From: Marvinbryantia sp.
GTDB lineage: Bacteria > Bacillota > Clostridia > Lachnospirales > Lachnospiraceae
Direction of reading: 5' to 3'
Assembly (NCBI GenBank): GCA_016297895.1
Contig: JAEDFS010000006.1
Coordinates: forward strand, 1 to 64,000
Length of the DNA stretch: 64,000 nt
Shown here: positions 26,022 to 35,598 of the stretch, one piece after another
How positions within the stretch are numbered: position 1 is the first letter of the stretch
Layout: the number at the start of each line of letters is the position of its first letter
Made by a program: the position numbers and the translations under genes
The notes under the pieces: generated by a model
Seen by the model: only the letters and a program-made list of their open reading frames with translations
What the model was told of the DNA's origin: nothing
Database searches by the model: none

Positions 26022-27362
26022 TTATGCCGTTTCCAGCCTTTTCATCATGCTTCTGCAAAACAACACTGCCATCACAAAAGATGCCGCATCTGCCACAGGC
26101 TGACTCAATTGGATTCCCGTAAGTCCCAGGATCAGCGGCAGGATCAGAACTGCCGGCAAAAAGAAGATTCCCTGCCTTGCCGAAGACAGGATACTGGCCG
26201 GCATGGTCCATTTACAGGTCTGAAACAGCATGGTATTCATAATGGTAAAGCCGATCAGCGGCAGCGTCAGACACTGCATTCTAAGAGCTGTGGTTCCGAT
26301 CCGGATCACTTCCAGATCATCCTTACGGAAGATGCGGATCAGCTGACCGGAGAAGACAAAGCCGGCCACTCCCAGAATACATAACACTGCCGTAGCCGTC
26401 TTTACACAAAACCAGAAGGCCTCTCGTACTCTCCTGACGTTTCCGGCACCATAATTAAAACCACAGACCGGCTGGAAGCCCTGTCCGAATCCGATTACCG
26501 ATGCATTGGCAAAAAAAGTGATCCGGTTGACGATGGTCATGGCTGCAATCGCAGCATCGCCGAAGGGCCCTGCCGCCAGATTCAACACCACTGTAGCCAG
26601 ACTTGCCAGTCCCTGACGACAGAGCGAAGGCAGCCCTCCTCCTGTGATCTCCCGGATCTGTCCTGGCAGATATTTCATATTTCGGATCTTCAGCGGTACA
26701 CACCCGGATCGTTTCATACCGTACAGAAGTAGAACAAAGCTCACTAACTGGCTGAAAACAGTGGCTGCCGCCGCACCGGCAATGCCCATGTGAAATCCGA
26801 AGATCAGGATGGGATCCAGGATCACATTCAGCACAGACCCGCTGGTAATTCCTATCATGGCATAAAAAGCATTTCCCTGAAACCGCATCTGATTATTCAA
26901 TACCAGAGAAGCCGTCATATAGGGTGCGCCAAGCAGTATGATCCTTAAATATTCCATTGTATAAGGAAGGATCGTCTCCGTCGACCCCAGAATCTTTCCC
27001 AGCGGTTCCAAAAACATCAGCCCAAAGATCAGAATCAGAAGCCCGCAGCCAAAGGCTGAAAAAAAGCCGCAGGAAGCCAGCTGCTCTGCATTTTCACTGT
27101 CCCCCGCACCCAGTTTTCGTGACATGGCATTCCCTGACCCGTGACCGAAGAAGAATCCGATGGCCTGGATCACCGACATGAGCGGAAATACCACACCCAC
27201 TGCAGCCGTGGCACTTGTTCCAATCCTTCCCACAAAAAAAGTATCTGCCATATTATAAAAGGACGTAACCAGCATACTGATAATAGTCGGTACTGCCAGA
27301 CGCCCTATCAGCCCCGGTATCGGGGCATGAATCATCATTTCCTGTTTTTCTGTCTGTGTCAT
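26022..27362 (-). CDS. MATE-family multidrug/cation antiporter
   Basis: 446 residues with twelve hydrophobic segments. IPGLIGRLAVPTIISMLVTS and YNMADTFFVGRIG at the N-terminus and the mirrored NRITFFANASVIGFGQGFQP in the second half are MATE/NorM-DinF signatures. The family exports drugs or organic cations in exchange for Na+ or H+. It lies 37 nt upstream of rlmD on the same strand, possibly co-transcribed. Substrate cannot be predicted. Confidence 0.9.
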   Translation of the reverse strand: MTQTEKQEMMIHAPIPGLIGRLAVPTIISMLVTSFYNMADTFFVGRIGTSATAAVGVVFPLMSVIQAIGFFFGHGSGNAMSRKLGAGDSENAEQLASCGFFSAFGCGLLILIFGLMFLEPLGKILGSTETILPYTMEYLRIILLGAPYMTASLVLNNQMRFQGNAFYAMIGITSGSVLNVILDPILIFGFHMGIAGAAAATVFSQLVSFVLLLYGMKRSGCVPLKIRNMKYLPGQIREITGGGLPSLCRQGLASLATVVLNLAAGPFGDAAIAAMTIVNRITFFANASVIGFGQGFQPVCGFNYGAGNVRRVREAFWFCVKTATAVLCILGVAGFVFSGQLIRIFRKDDLEVIRIGTTALRMQCLTLPLIGFTIMNTMLFQTCKWTMPASILSSARQGIFFLPAVLILPLILGLTGIQLSQPVADAASFVMAVLFCRSMMKRLETA

Positions 27363-27393
27363 TTTCTGCCTCTCTTCTAAAGCCTGAAGCAGC

Positions 27394-27735
27394 TCACTGC
27401 TCCAGACTGATTCCTTTTTCTTCTTCTTTGATCTCCCAGTGGATCAGGAACGTCAGTGCCGCACGAAGTGCGATGATCCCTGCCACAATGGCGATCTCTT
27501 TCCACTCACGTACTACCACGGTACGAAGAATCTCGCTGCCGAGCTTAAATTCCAGTCCCATCGCCAATCCTTTTGCCAGGTAAATCCTCACATCCGGTTT
27601 TCTCATGATATATTTATACAGACTGACCAGACTGGTATAAATGATTACTCCCACCCCAATAAACTCAAAGATCAGGATTCCGATCTCCACCACATGTTCA
27701 AGGATGATCTCCAGTACTTCAATCAGTTCTCTCAT
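27394..27735 (-). CDS. DUF1622 family membrane protein
   Basis: 113 residues with three predicted membrane helices (about 15-38, 67-85, 84-102 region). The core LAKGLAMGLEFKLGSEILRT followed by VVVREWKEI is the DUF1622 signature. The family is widespread and uncharacterised. It stands between the MATE gene and a small EamA-type gene, all on the same strand, with 31 nt to MATE. Confidence 0.8.
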   Translation of the reverse strand: MRELIEVLEIILEHVVEIGILIFEFIGVGVIIYTSLVSLYKYIMRKPDVRIYLAKGLAMGLEFKLGSEILRTVVVREWKEIAIVAGIIALRAALTFLIHWEIKEEEKGISLEQ

Positions 27736-27810
27736 TTGCTTATCCTCCCTCGTTTCGCAGCCATTTCGACTTCTTCACGGTTACTTTGTATTTCTCCATT
27801 TTCTCCAGTT

Positions 27811-28146
27811 CTACAGGGTATATACCAGTACACCGGCTATAATGATCAGGTTGCCGATCAGCTTTTCCCTGGTAAAACGTTCCTTCAGGATCAGATTAGA
27901 AAGCACCATAACAAACACATAGGTAAAGGTATCAATGACCGCCCCATATTTCATATCCACTCTGGTATATGCATACGTGTCCACCACCAGCACAATACAG
28001 AAAATCGTATAGGACAGGATCACACGCCAGTTCAGATATTCATAGATCAGCTTCTTATGGGTTTTGTTTGCGCTTTGTTTCAGCAGAATCTGGGACATTG
28101 CCGAAAAAAACGTCGCCCCGAACATGATCAGCATATATTCATTCAT
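27811..28146 (-). CDS. Small EamA/SMR-type transporter subunit (second of a pair)
   Basis: About 111 residues from ATG 28146 (MNEYMLIMFGATFFS); four hydrophobic helices and the SMR/EamA half-unit pattern AMSQILLKQSA at the start and SNLILKERFTREKLIGNLII near the end. Pairs of such short proteins form heterodimeric flippases, as ArnE/ArnF do for lipid-linked aminoarabinose. Its start overlaps the stop of the partner gene by eight bases. Confidence 0.75.
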   Translation of the reverse strand: MNEYMLIMFGATFFSAMSQILLKQSANKTHKKLIYEYLNWRVILSYTIFCIVLVVDTYAYTRVDMKYGAVIDTFTYVFVMVLSNLILKERFTREKLIGNLIIIAGVLVYTL

Positions 28147-28489
28147 TCCAGACCACCACCAATACTCCGACAAATACCAACATCAGTCCCAGAATGTTGT
28201 TGATAGAAAGATTTTCCCGAAAAATAACCACAGCCCACACCTGAGACCAGATAAGATACACATTTCTGTTGGCGTATGCCACATTCAGTTCAAACCGTTT
28301 TATGATTCTCTGCCAGGCAAGGGCATAGAAAAAGCAGTTTAAAAGCATGAGAAAAAGAAAAACGTACAGCATCAGACTTGTCAGTCCTTCTTTGCTGTAA
28401 TACTGAGATGCGATCTTGGAAAATACACCGGTCAGAGAAAACAGCATGATCGTCAGATGCAAAAGCACATATTTTTTTATCCGTTCCAT
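28139..28489 (-). CDS. Small EamA/SMR-type transporter subunit (first of a pair)
   Basis: About 116 residues from ATG 28489 (MERIKKYVLLHLTIMLFS). Four hydrophobic helices with the EamA pattern WAVVIFRENLSINNILGLML and a conserved acidic residue in the last loop. It overlaps the end of the ATP-grasp gene by 13 bases and its own end overlaps the second subunit, so the two are made together. By analogy to ArnE/ArnF it would move a polyprenyl-linked sugar across the membrane; this is inference from the neighbouring ArnC-like glycosyltransferase. Confidence 0.75.
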   Translation of the reverse strand: MERIKKYVLLHLTIMLFSLTGVFSKIASQYYSKEGLTSLMLYVFLFLMLLNCFFYALAWQRIIKRFELNVAYANRNVYLIWSQVWAVVIFRENLSINNILGLMLVFVGVLVVVWNE

Positions 28490-29685
28490 ATTTCCTCCAG
28501 ATTTCTTCCGTCGATCCAGATACAACTGCGCACCTGTCTCATGATCTCATCCAGCTTTCTCTCGTCCTGTGTGGCTGATATCACATGGCCGATGCGATCA
28601 GTCCCGTCAGACATTGCAAATACATGATGACCCACCGGATAATCCAGATCGATCATCACGCCCTCCCGGCAGAGCATTTCAATTCCCTTAACATCCACAT
28701 TTGTGATCGTTCCGCTGACAGGGCTTAAGAGGAGCTTCGCCATACAGGGAACCTTCGGCACATCGGAAAACTCTACGGGTTCTCCAAGAGCGCTTTTGAT
28801 CATCTGTTCATAAAAATCAAATCCATAGCACATGGAGATCAGTTCCGGAATACAGGTGGCCCCTGTCCGTCCCCCGATTTCAATGACGGACACCTGCTCT
28901 CCATCCACAAAGATATCTGCATTCACGGAACAGTGGTCAAGACCTGCAGCCGAAACCGCAGCCTGCATCTGCCTTGCAATTTCCCGCTCCACCTTTTCTG
29001 AACAGTCATAGGGGAAGACATGTCCCACAGGAACGGTGATATTCTCTCCATGGTAAATAAACTTTCCATGGGGTGCCAGAAAAATCAGTTTCCCGTTACA
29101 TACAAATCCATCCGCTCCGATCTCGACACCTTTTAAAAACCGTTCGACCAGGACATAGTTTTGCCTGGACCTTTTTATGGCATGAGCAAATGCAAGATCC
29201 ACCTCCTGCTCATTCCTTACCACCGAAATTCCCCTGCTTCCCGAACTGTCTACCGGTTTTATGACCACAGGGTAACCCAGGTCTGCCGACGCCATCTTTG
29301 CTTCTGCTACATCAAACACTTTTGTTCCCTTTGCAGCCGAAACCCCGCCTCTTAAAAAGGCCTCCTTCATCTTTGCCTTATCTGTAACAATTCCGGCCGC
29401 CTCATAGGGAATCCCGCAAAGCCCCAGTTTTTCACAGACATATCCGATGGTACGGACTGCCACATCCGTCCCTGAAGTACAGATCCCGTCAATCTTTTCC
29501 TTTTTTGCTGCTTCCAGAATTCCTTCTTTATCTCTGGTATCCATCTTGTAGACTTTATCTGCTATTGAAAATCCATGATAATCTCCCGGAATACTGACTA
29601 CGATGGTATAAAGTCCCATCCTCCTGGCAGTCCTTATCAAGGGCACCTGATAAGTTCCTGCGCCCAAAATCATCAGTTTTTTCAC
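28477..29685 (-). CDS. ATP-grasp carboxylate-amine/thiol ligase
   Basis: 402 residues starting at GTG 29685, which overlaps the glycosyltransferase stop (GTGA). N-terminal Rossmann-like PreATP-grasp domain (MKKLMILGAGTYQVPLIRT), ATP-binding segment GYPVVIKPVDSSGSRGISVV, and the metal-binding end VIEIGGRTGATCIPELI (E and N-type ligands). Members of this family form amide or peptide bonds with ATP. Its operon position between an ArnC-like glycosyltransferase and a flippase pair suggests it attaches an amino acid or acid group to a lipid-linked sugar or its precursor; no direct evidence for the substrate. Confidence 0.75.
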   Translation of the reverse strand: MKKLMILGAGTYQVPLIRTARRMGLYTIVVSIPGDYHGFSIADKVYKMDTRDKEGILEAAKKEKIDGICTSGTDVAVRTIGYVCEKLGLCGIPYEAAGIVTDKAKMKEAFLRGGVSAAKGTKVFDVAEAKMASADLGYPVVIKPVDSSGSRGISVVRNEQEVDLAFAHAIKRSRQNYVLVERFLKGVEIGADGFVCNGKLIFLAPHGKFIYHGENITVPVGHVFPYDCSEKVEREIARQMQAAVSAAGLDHCSVNADIFVDGEQVSVIEIGGRTGATCIPELISMCYGFDFYEQMIKSALGEPVEFSDVPKVPCMAKLLLSPVSGTITNVDVKGIEMLCREGVMIDLDYPVGHHVFAMSDGTDRIGHVISATQDERKLDEIMRQVRSCIWIDGRNLEEIWNG

Positions 29686-30623
29686 GAATCCTGTTCCTCT
29701 TCACCTATATTTATAGTTTCACGCACGATGAACTGCGGGGTATTATTCATGATCAGGATTATTTTCCCCAGGTACTCTCCGATAATTCCAAGGATCATCA
29801 GAACCAGCCCGAAAAATACCACCATAATGCTGATCGTCGAAGCCCAGCCCACCGTGACGGTCGGCTCGATCATTTTTTTGATAACGATAATCACAGCAGC
29901 CAGAAAGCCTCCTGTTGCTGAAATGCCTCCCAGCACTGAAGAGATTCTTAAAGGAATCACCGAATAATTCCAGTACGCCAGCCACAGACGGATCAGCTTT
30001 TTCAAAGTATAATTGGATGTCCCCACTTCCCGCTTAAAATGCTCTACCTCCACATTTCCGATATTGTGGGTGGTGCGGTAAAAAATTGCATCCACATAGG
30101 GATTGTATCCGTTGTATTTGATCACTTCATCTCTGACCTGTCTGGTGATGATCCAGAAATTGCTGGAAACAATATTTTTCGGTCTCCCCAGCAGAATACG
30201 GGAGGATACCTTGTTCAGCAAACTTGAAAAATTCTTCAAAGGAGAATTCTTTCTGTGAGGATAACATCCATACACCAGATCGTATCCTTCCTCCATCTTT
30301 TTGACCAGTTTGCTGATCTGGGACGGATGCGTCTGCAGATCATCGTCCATACCCAAAATATAGTCTCCGTCGGTATAATGCATAGCTGCCATCAGCGCAT
30401 TGTGCTGACCGAAATTCCGCAGCAGATTTACCCCCTTGACTTCCGGATAGAGTTTTCCAAGCTTTCGTATTTCTCCGTATGTATCATCTCCGGAGTAGTC
30501 ATTTACCAGCACAAACTCACAAGTATATCCCTCTATTTTTTCAAACTCTGCCATAATCATTTCCACTTCTTTTCGGATGGTAGCCTGAGAATTATAGCAG
30601 GGAATCACAACTGAAACTTTCAT
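29682..30623 (-). CDS. GT2 polyprenyl-phosphate sugar transferase (ArnC/GtrB/DPM1-like)
   Basis: About 313 residues from ATG 30623 (GGAGGAAGAT upstream). VSVVIPCYNSQATI opens a GT-A fold; MDDDLQTHP carries the catalytic/metal DxD; VNLLRNFGQHNALMAA is the conserved block of DPM1/GtrB/ArnC enzymes. Two C-terminal transmembrane helices (about 232-255 and 270-292) anchor it to the membrane. These enzymes transfer a sugar from a nucleotide to undecaprenyl phosphate. First gene of the four-gene locus with ATP-grasp and two SMR subunits, which together look like a complete make-modify-flip path for an envelope decoration. Confidence 0.85.
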   Translation of the reverse strand: MKVSVVIPCYNSQATIRKEVEMIMAEFEKIEGYTCEFVLVNDYSGDDTYGEIRKLGKLYPEVKGVNLLRNFGQHNALMAAMHYTDGDYILGMDDDLQTHPSQISKLVKKMEEGYDLVYGCYPHRKNSPLKNFSSLLNKVSSRILLGRPKNIVSSNFWIITRQVRDEVIKYNGYNPYVDAIFYRTTHNIGNVEVEHFKREVGTSNYTLKKLIRLWLAYWNYSVIPLRISSVLGGISATGGFLAAVIIVIKKMIEPTVTVGWASTISIMVVFFGLVLMILGIIGEYLGKIILIMNNTPQFIVRETINIGEEEQDS

Positions 30624-30711
30624 ATCTTCCTCCATCTTCACTACTCCCATTCTTTCTTATTATAGACTATTTCCGCAGACTCTGCAAGAAGCTGGTAATT
30701 GTTCGGATCAT

Positions 30712-30760
30712 AAAAAAATGGAGCTGTCGCACTAAAACAGAAATTTAGTGCGGCCGCTCC
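30712..30760 (-). terminator. Terminator of the ATP synthase operon
   Basis: Long hairpin: on the minus strand GGAGCGGCCGCACTAAA pairs with TTTAGTGCGACAGCTCC and ends in ATTTTTTT. It lies 25 nt after the atpC stop. Confidence 0.9.
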
Positions 30761-30784
30761 ATCCTTTACCCAGACGATACTTTC

Positions 30785-31204
30785 TCAATATCCGGTAGGC
30801 GGATACTTACTGCTTTCCTTCAGCCTGGCCAATGCACGGGCCAGGGATGCTTTGGAATGATGGTATTCCTGGATACTCTGCTTCTGCCGAAGCTGCTCCT
30901 GGGCCCGTTCCTTTGCTTCCTGAGCCCTTTTTGCATCAATTTCTTCCGGATACTCTGCAAATTCAGTCAGCACCGTCATCCGGTTGTTGATATCCTGCAT
31001 CACACCCTTGCCGATCAATGCCCGCTCCCAGGTATCATCTTCTTTTTGGATCCGCAGCTCTCCTACGTCCAGCGCAGCAACCATATCTCCATGATTTGCC
31101 ATCACGCCAAGTTCACCGTCCTCTGCCGGCAGGATCACCATTTTGCATCTTCCGTCATAAAATACCCTGTCACTTGCCAGTATTTTCAAACTGAATGTTT
31201 TCAT
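30785..31204 (-). CDS. atpC: ATP synthase epsilon subunit
   Basis: 139 residues. MKTFSLKILASDRVFYDGR, then LPAEDGELGVMANHGDMVA and a helical C-terminus ending KESSKYPPTGY. The LPAxDGExGVxxxH block is the beta-sandwich signature of epsilon, the rotor-stalk subunit that couples and can inhibit F1. Last gene of the operon, 20 nt after atpD. Confidence 0.95.
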   Translation of the reverse strand: MKTFSLKILASDRVFYDGRCKMVILPAEDGELGVMANHGDMVAALDVGELRIQKEDDTWERALIGKGVMQDINNRMTVLTEFAEYPEEIDAKRAQEAKERAQEQLRQKQSIQEYHHSKASLARALARLKESSKYPPTGY

Positions 31205-31224
31205 ATCTGACTGCTCCCTGTATA

Positions 31225-32652
31225 TTATGCTTTCCCGGCAGATTCATGTTCCACAGAAGCTTCCTGTTCCATGGCTGCCGCCTTTTCTTTTACTTCTTCA
31301 ATGGTTCCCACATTGAAAAAAGCCGCTTCCGGATACTCATCCATCTCACCGTCCACAATAGCTTTAAAGCCCCTCACCGTTTCCTTTAACGGTACATATC
31401 TGCCCTTGATCCCGGTGAAGTTTTCTGCTACGAAAAATGGCTGGGACAGGAATTTCTGAATCTTTCTGGCCCGGAAAACTGTCTTTTTATCCTCTTCCGA
31501 CAATTCCTCCATACCCAGGATCGCAATGATATCCTGCAGTTCCTTGTACTTCTGCAGGGTCTCCTGTACTCTTCTTGCTGTCTCGTAATGCTCTTTTCCC
31601 ACAATATCTTCCTCCAGGATCCTGGAATTGGATTCCAGAGGATCCACTGCCGGATAGATTCCCTGTTCCACGATTTTTCTAGAAAGCACCGTGGTGGCAT
31701 CCAGATGTGCAAATGTAGTGGCCGGAGCCGGGTCTGTCAGGTCATCGGCAGGAACATAAACGGCCTGAACCGAAGTCACGGATCCGCTCTTCGTAGATGC
31801 GATCCTCTCCTGCAGTTCTCCCATTTCCGTGGCCAGCGTAGGCTGATATCCCACTGCGGAAGGCATTCTTCCAAGCAGTGCTGAGACCTCCGAACCTGCC
31901 TGGGTGAACCGGAAAATATTATCGATAAACAGCAGCACGTTCTGATGCTCCTGATCCCTGAAATATTCTGCCATCGTAAGGCCCGTCTGGGCCACACGCA
32001 TACGGGCTCCGGGCGGCTCATTCATCTGTCCGAATACCAGCGCTGTCTTTTCCAGCACCCCTGACGCTTTCATTTCACTCCACAGATCATTTCCCTCTCT
32101 GGATCTTTCTCCCACTCCTGTGAAAATAGAGTATCCTCCATGTTCCGTGGCAATATTTCGGATCAGTTCCTGGATCAGCACCGTTTTTCCCACTCCGGCT
32201 CCACCGAACAGACCGATCTTTCCGCCTTTTGAGTAAGGTGCCAGCAGGTCAATGACCTTGATCCCGGTCTCCAGGATCTCCACTACCGGACTCTGCTCCG
32301 AAAATGCAGGCGGCTCCCGGTGAATGCTCCAGTGGGGCTCTTCCTTCAGACTTTCTCCGCCGTCAATCGTCTCTCCAAATACATTGAACAGCCGTCCCAG
32401 CGTCTTATCTCCCACCGGAACTTTGATACTGTCTCCTGTAGATGTCACGGCCATATCCCGACAAAGGCCCTCGCTGGCAGCCAAAAGGATACATCTGACT
32501 GTATTTCCTCCGACATGCTGGGAGACCTCCATGACACATCGCTCTCCATGATTATCCACTTCCAGGGCTTCTTTGATCCCGGGCAGATCAGAATCCTGGA
32601 ACTCCACATCTACCACAGGCCCCTGTACCTGTACAATTTTTCCCTGTTTCAT
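31225..32652 (-). CDS. atpD: ATP synthase beta subunit
   Basis: 475 residues with Walker A GLFGGAGVGKTVLI, the catalytic GVGERSREGND segment (catalytic Glu) and Walker B NVLLFIDNIFRFTQAGSE. Beta holds the three catalytic sites of F1. Normal length; the frame is intact. Third from last gene of the operon is gamma, 33 nt upstream. Confidence 0.97.
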   Translation of the reverse strand: MKQGKIVQVQGPVVDVEFQDSDLPGIKEALEVDNHGERCVMEVSQHVGGNTVRCILLAASEGLCRDMAVTSTGDSIKVPVGDKTLGRLFNVFGETIDGGESLKEEPHWSIHREPPAFSEQSPVVEILETGIKVIDLLAPYSKGGKIGLFGGAGVGKTVLIQELIRNIATEHGGYSIFTGVGERSREGNDLWSEMKASGVLEKTALVFGQMNEPPGARMRVAQTGLTMAEYFRDQEHQNVLLFIDNIFRFTQAGSEVSALLGRMPSAVGYQPTLATEMGELQERIASTKSGSVTSVQAVYVPADDLTDPAPATTFAHLDATTVLSRKIVEQGIYPAVDPLESNSRILEEDIVGKEHYETARRVQETLQKYKELQDIIAILGMEELSEEDKKTVFRARKIQKFLSQPFFVAENFTGIKGRYVPLKETVRGFKAIVDGEMDEYPEAAFFNVGTIEEVKEKAAAMEQEASVEHESAGKA

Positions 32653-32685
32653 ATCTGTCTACGTCCTTTCCCGCTCACTCTGCCC

Positions 32686-33585
32686 TCACGATTTCTTCCG
32701 CTTTTTCTTCTTCTGTGCTTTGGCTCCTGCGACCACTTCGGTGATTTCCTGGGTGATAGCTCCCTGTCTCACCCGGTTAAACGTGATCTGAAGTTCCTTA
32801 AGCATCTTCCCGGCATTGTCTGTTGCTGCCTCCATGGCCATCATTCTGGCATTCTGTTCACTGCAGAAAGACTCTACCAGGGCTCCGTAGATAAACCCGG
32901 TCACATAGTCCGGCACCACATTGTCCAGTACATATTCGGGAGAGGGCACCATACGGATATCCTCCACATACACATCGGCCGGTACAGTTCCACTAAAATC
33001 TGATTTTTCCAGAGGGAGCAGCCGCTGTACCACTGCCTCCTCTTTCATGGAATTCACAGCCTGGGTATAAATGATATTGACCTCATCCAGCTCCCCGCTT
33101 TCATACATGGATACCACCCGTTCTCCGATATCTCTTGCTCTGCTTAAGGTGGGATCCTGGACCGTATACCGGAAATGGGTATCTATGGGTATCCTGTGAC
33201 GGACAAAATAATCTCTTCCCAGTTCTCCCACCACAAAAAGCAGATAATCCTCACATTCTGACAGACACTTTTCTGTCAGCTTCACCACGTTATGGTTGTA
33301 GGCTCCTGCCAGTCCTTTGTCTGCCGTGACTACCACATACCCTTTTTTCTTTCCCGATCCCGGATTCTGTTCCCCGTTTCCAAAAAAACGGTGTTCCATC
33401 TCCGGCAAATGACGGATCATACGGGCAATGGTCCTCTGCAGCCCGTCAAAATAAGGCTGTGTCTGTGCCAGATTTTTTCTGGCTTTTTTCAGCTTGGCAG
33501 AGGAAATCATATACATGGCACTGGTAATCTTCATCGTATCCTGTATACTCTTGATTCTGGTCTGGATCTCTCTTGCTGCTGCCAT
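32686..33585 (-). CDS. atpG: ATP synthase gamma subunit
   Basis: 299 residues. N-terminal helix AAAREIQTRIKSIQDTMKIT and C-terminal helix ATDNAGKMLKELQITFNRVR are the two ends that form the rotor coiled coil; the middle VVTADKGLAGAYNHNV is the Rossmann-like domain. Starts one base after the stop of the delta-alpha fusion gene. Ends in a lysine-rich tail. Confidence 0.95.
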   Translation of the reverse strand: MAAAREIQTRIKSIQDTMKITSAMYMISSAKLKKARKNLAQTQPYFDGLQRTIARMIRHLPEMEHRFFGNGEQNPGSGKKKGYVVVTADKGLAGAYNHNVVKLTEKCLSECEDYLLFVVGELGRDYFVRHRIPIDTHFRYTVQDPTLSRARDIGERVVSMYESGELDEVNIIYTQAVNSMKEEAVVQRLLPLEKSDFSGTVPADVYVEDIRMVPSPEYVLDNVVPDYVTGFIYGALVESFCSEQNARMMAMEAATDNAGKMLKELQITFNRVRQGAITQEITEVVAGAKAQKKKKRKKS

Positions 33586-35598
33586 TTATTTCCACCTGCT
33601 TTTAAATTCCCGGGCTGCCTCAAGAATCTGCTGCTGCAGCATCTCCGACAGATCTCCGGTCTGCTCGATCTCATCAATGATCTCCCTATGGTTTTCCTCA
33701 AACCATGCCAGGAGTGCGCTCTGATATGCTTTCACCTGCTTTGTTTCCAGGAATAAAAACTGCTTTTTCGTCGCCAGAAACAATGTCAGCACCTGCTCGT
33801 GAAGACTCATGGGATGACAGAGCGGCTGCTTTAACAGCTCCATCAGACAGCTTCCGTAAGCAAGCTGTTCCCTGGTAGTTTCATCCAGATCCGAGGAAAA
33901 CTGGGTAAATACTTCCATCTCCCGGTACTGAGCCAGATCGATACGAATACTCCCGGCTGCTTTTTTCATGGCTTTTGTCTGAGCCGCACCTCCCACACGG
34001 GATACGGAAAGGCCCACATTTACCGCCGGTCTCATACCGGAGAAAAACAGATCACTCTCCAGAAAGATCTGTCCATCAGTGATAGAAATGACATTGGTCG
34101 GAATATACGCAGACACATCCCCTGCCTGAGTCTCGATGATCGGCAGAGCCGTGATAGATCCGCCGCCTTTTTCCTCGCAAAGTCTGCTGGCACGCTCCAG
34201 CAGACGGGAATGGAGATAGAATACATCTCCCGGATAAGCCTCTCTTCCCGGTGAACGCTCCAACAGCAGAGATAATGCTCTGTACGCTACTGCATGTTTG
34301 GACAGGTCATCATAGACGATCAGCACATCTTTTCCCTGATACATAAAATATTCAGCTAATGCGGTACCGGAATAAGGAGCCACATACTGCAGGGAGGCAG
34401 GATCACTGGCCGTAGCAGAAACTACCACCGTATACTCCATTGCTCCATGGGTTTTCAGCGTATTTACCACCTTCGCCACTGTGGATGCCTTCTGACCGAT
34501 GGCTACATAGACACAGATGACATCTTTCCCCTTCTGATTCAGAATCGTATCTGTGGCAATCGAAGTCTTGCCGGTCTGCCGGTCGCCGATAATCAGCTCT
34601 CGCTGTCCTCTGCCGATGGGAAACATGGAATCAACGGCAAGGATTCCCGTTTCCAGTGGAACACTGACTGACTTTCGATCTACGATTCCCGGTGCCTTTT
34701 CCTCCATGGGACGGTAATCTTCCGCTTCGATCTCACCCAGTCCGTCGATGGGTGCTCCCAGCGCATCCACTACCCTTCCCAGGAATTTCTCCCCTACGGG
34801 AATTCCTGCCCGCTTTCCGGTTCGAACGACTCTGCTTCCCTCTTTGATCTCACCTTCTCTGCCAAACAGGACACAGCCGATCTCATCTCTTCTGATATCC
34901 TGTACCATTCCTTTCATGCCATTGTCAAACAGCAGGATCTCTCCATACTCTGCATGGTTCACTCCGTCAATATTGGCGATGCCGTCTCCTACAAAATTGA
35001 CAAATCCCACTTCTCTTCCTTCTGTAAAAGAATCGAAGTTTTCGATCTCTTCCCGCAAAATGGATATGATCTCCTGTGTGCTGCTGCTGTTGCCTGCAGC
35101 ATTTTTTAATGTTTCATCCAGCTTTCTTATCTTTTCTTTCGTACTCCAGTCATACTCATCGATACCTGCCTGCAGCTTAAAACCGCCACCCAGCAAAGCA
35201 TCCTGTTTTTCAAGAATGGTCACTGACTGTACATGATATTTCTTTTTCAGAAAATCCCTGATCCCCTCCAGCTGTTCTTCATCCGGTCGGGTCACATAGG
35301 TCAGGACAGCCTCCAGATGCTCTGTTGTGTTCGGAGCTGCTTTTCTTCGACATTCCAGAATCTCATCCCAAAGCTCCATATCCTGGTTATCACACAGGAT
35401 CTTCAGCATGTCTCTGATCTTCTCCGGAAAGATTTTCTCAATGATCTCATGTTTCCTGGTAAGCAGAATCGAAGGATCTGACAGCATTTCCCGTATCTGA
35501 GGAACTGCAGAAAAAATATCTGCAGTCTGTGTAATGACCTCTGCCGGAATCTTCAGTTCTCTCCACATTTCCGCATATCTATCTGCTGTCTGTTTCAC
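33586..35598 (-). CDS. atpHA: Fused ATP synthase delta-alpha subunit
   Basis: 670 residues in one open frame. Residues 1 to about 165 are delta (OSCP): KQTADRYAEMWRELKIPAEV, ILLTRKHEIIEKIF, and the C-terminal beta hairpin ALLGGGFKLQAGIDEYDWS. A short linker (NAAGNSSST, 166-174) leads into alpha: TQEIISILREEIENFDSF, Walker A GDRQTGKTSIA near 340, and SVSRVGGAAQTKAM (Arg finger region). Delta and alpha are separate proteins in most bacteria; delta normally binds the N-termini of alpha. Because F1 has three alphas but one delta, the fusion implies either three delta domains, proteolysis, or a modified stalk. Starts within the end of atpF (20-base overlap). No separate atpH or atpA exists in the window. 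Confidence 0.85.
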   Translation of the reverse strand: MKQTADRYAEMWRELKIPAEVITQTADIFSAVPQIREMLSDPSILLTRKHEIIEKIFPEKIRDMLKILCDNQDMELWDEILECRRKAAPNTTEHLEAVLTYVTRPDEEQLEGIRDFLKKKYHVQSVTILEKQDALLGGGFKLQAGIDEYDWSTKEKIRKLDETLKNAAGNSSSTQEIISILREEIENFDSFTEGREVGFVNFVGDGIANIDGVNHAEYGEILLFDNGMKGMVQDIRRDEIGCVLFGREGEIKEGSRVVRTGKRAGIPVGEKFLGRVVDALGAPIDGLGEIEAEDYRPMEEKAPGIVDRKSVSVPLETGILAVDSMFPIGRGQRELIIGDRQTGKTSIATDTILNQKGKDVICVYVAIGQKASTVAKVVNTLKTHGAMEYTVVVSATASDPASLQYVAPYSGTALAEYFMYQGKDVLIVYDDLSKHAVAYRALSLLLERSPGREAYPGDVFYLHSRLLERASRLCEEKGGGSITALPIIETQAGDVSAYIPTNVISITDGQIFLESDLFFSGMRPAVNVGLSVSRVGGAAQTKAMKKAAGSIRIDLAQYREMEVFTQFSSDLDETTREQLAYGSCLMELLKQPLCHPMSLHEQVLTLFLATKKQFLFLETKQVKAYQSALLAWFEENHREIIDEIEQTGDLSEMLQQQILEAAREFKSRWK

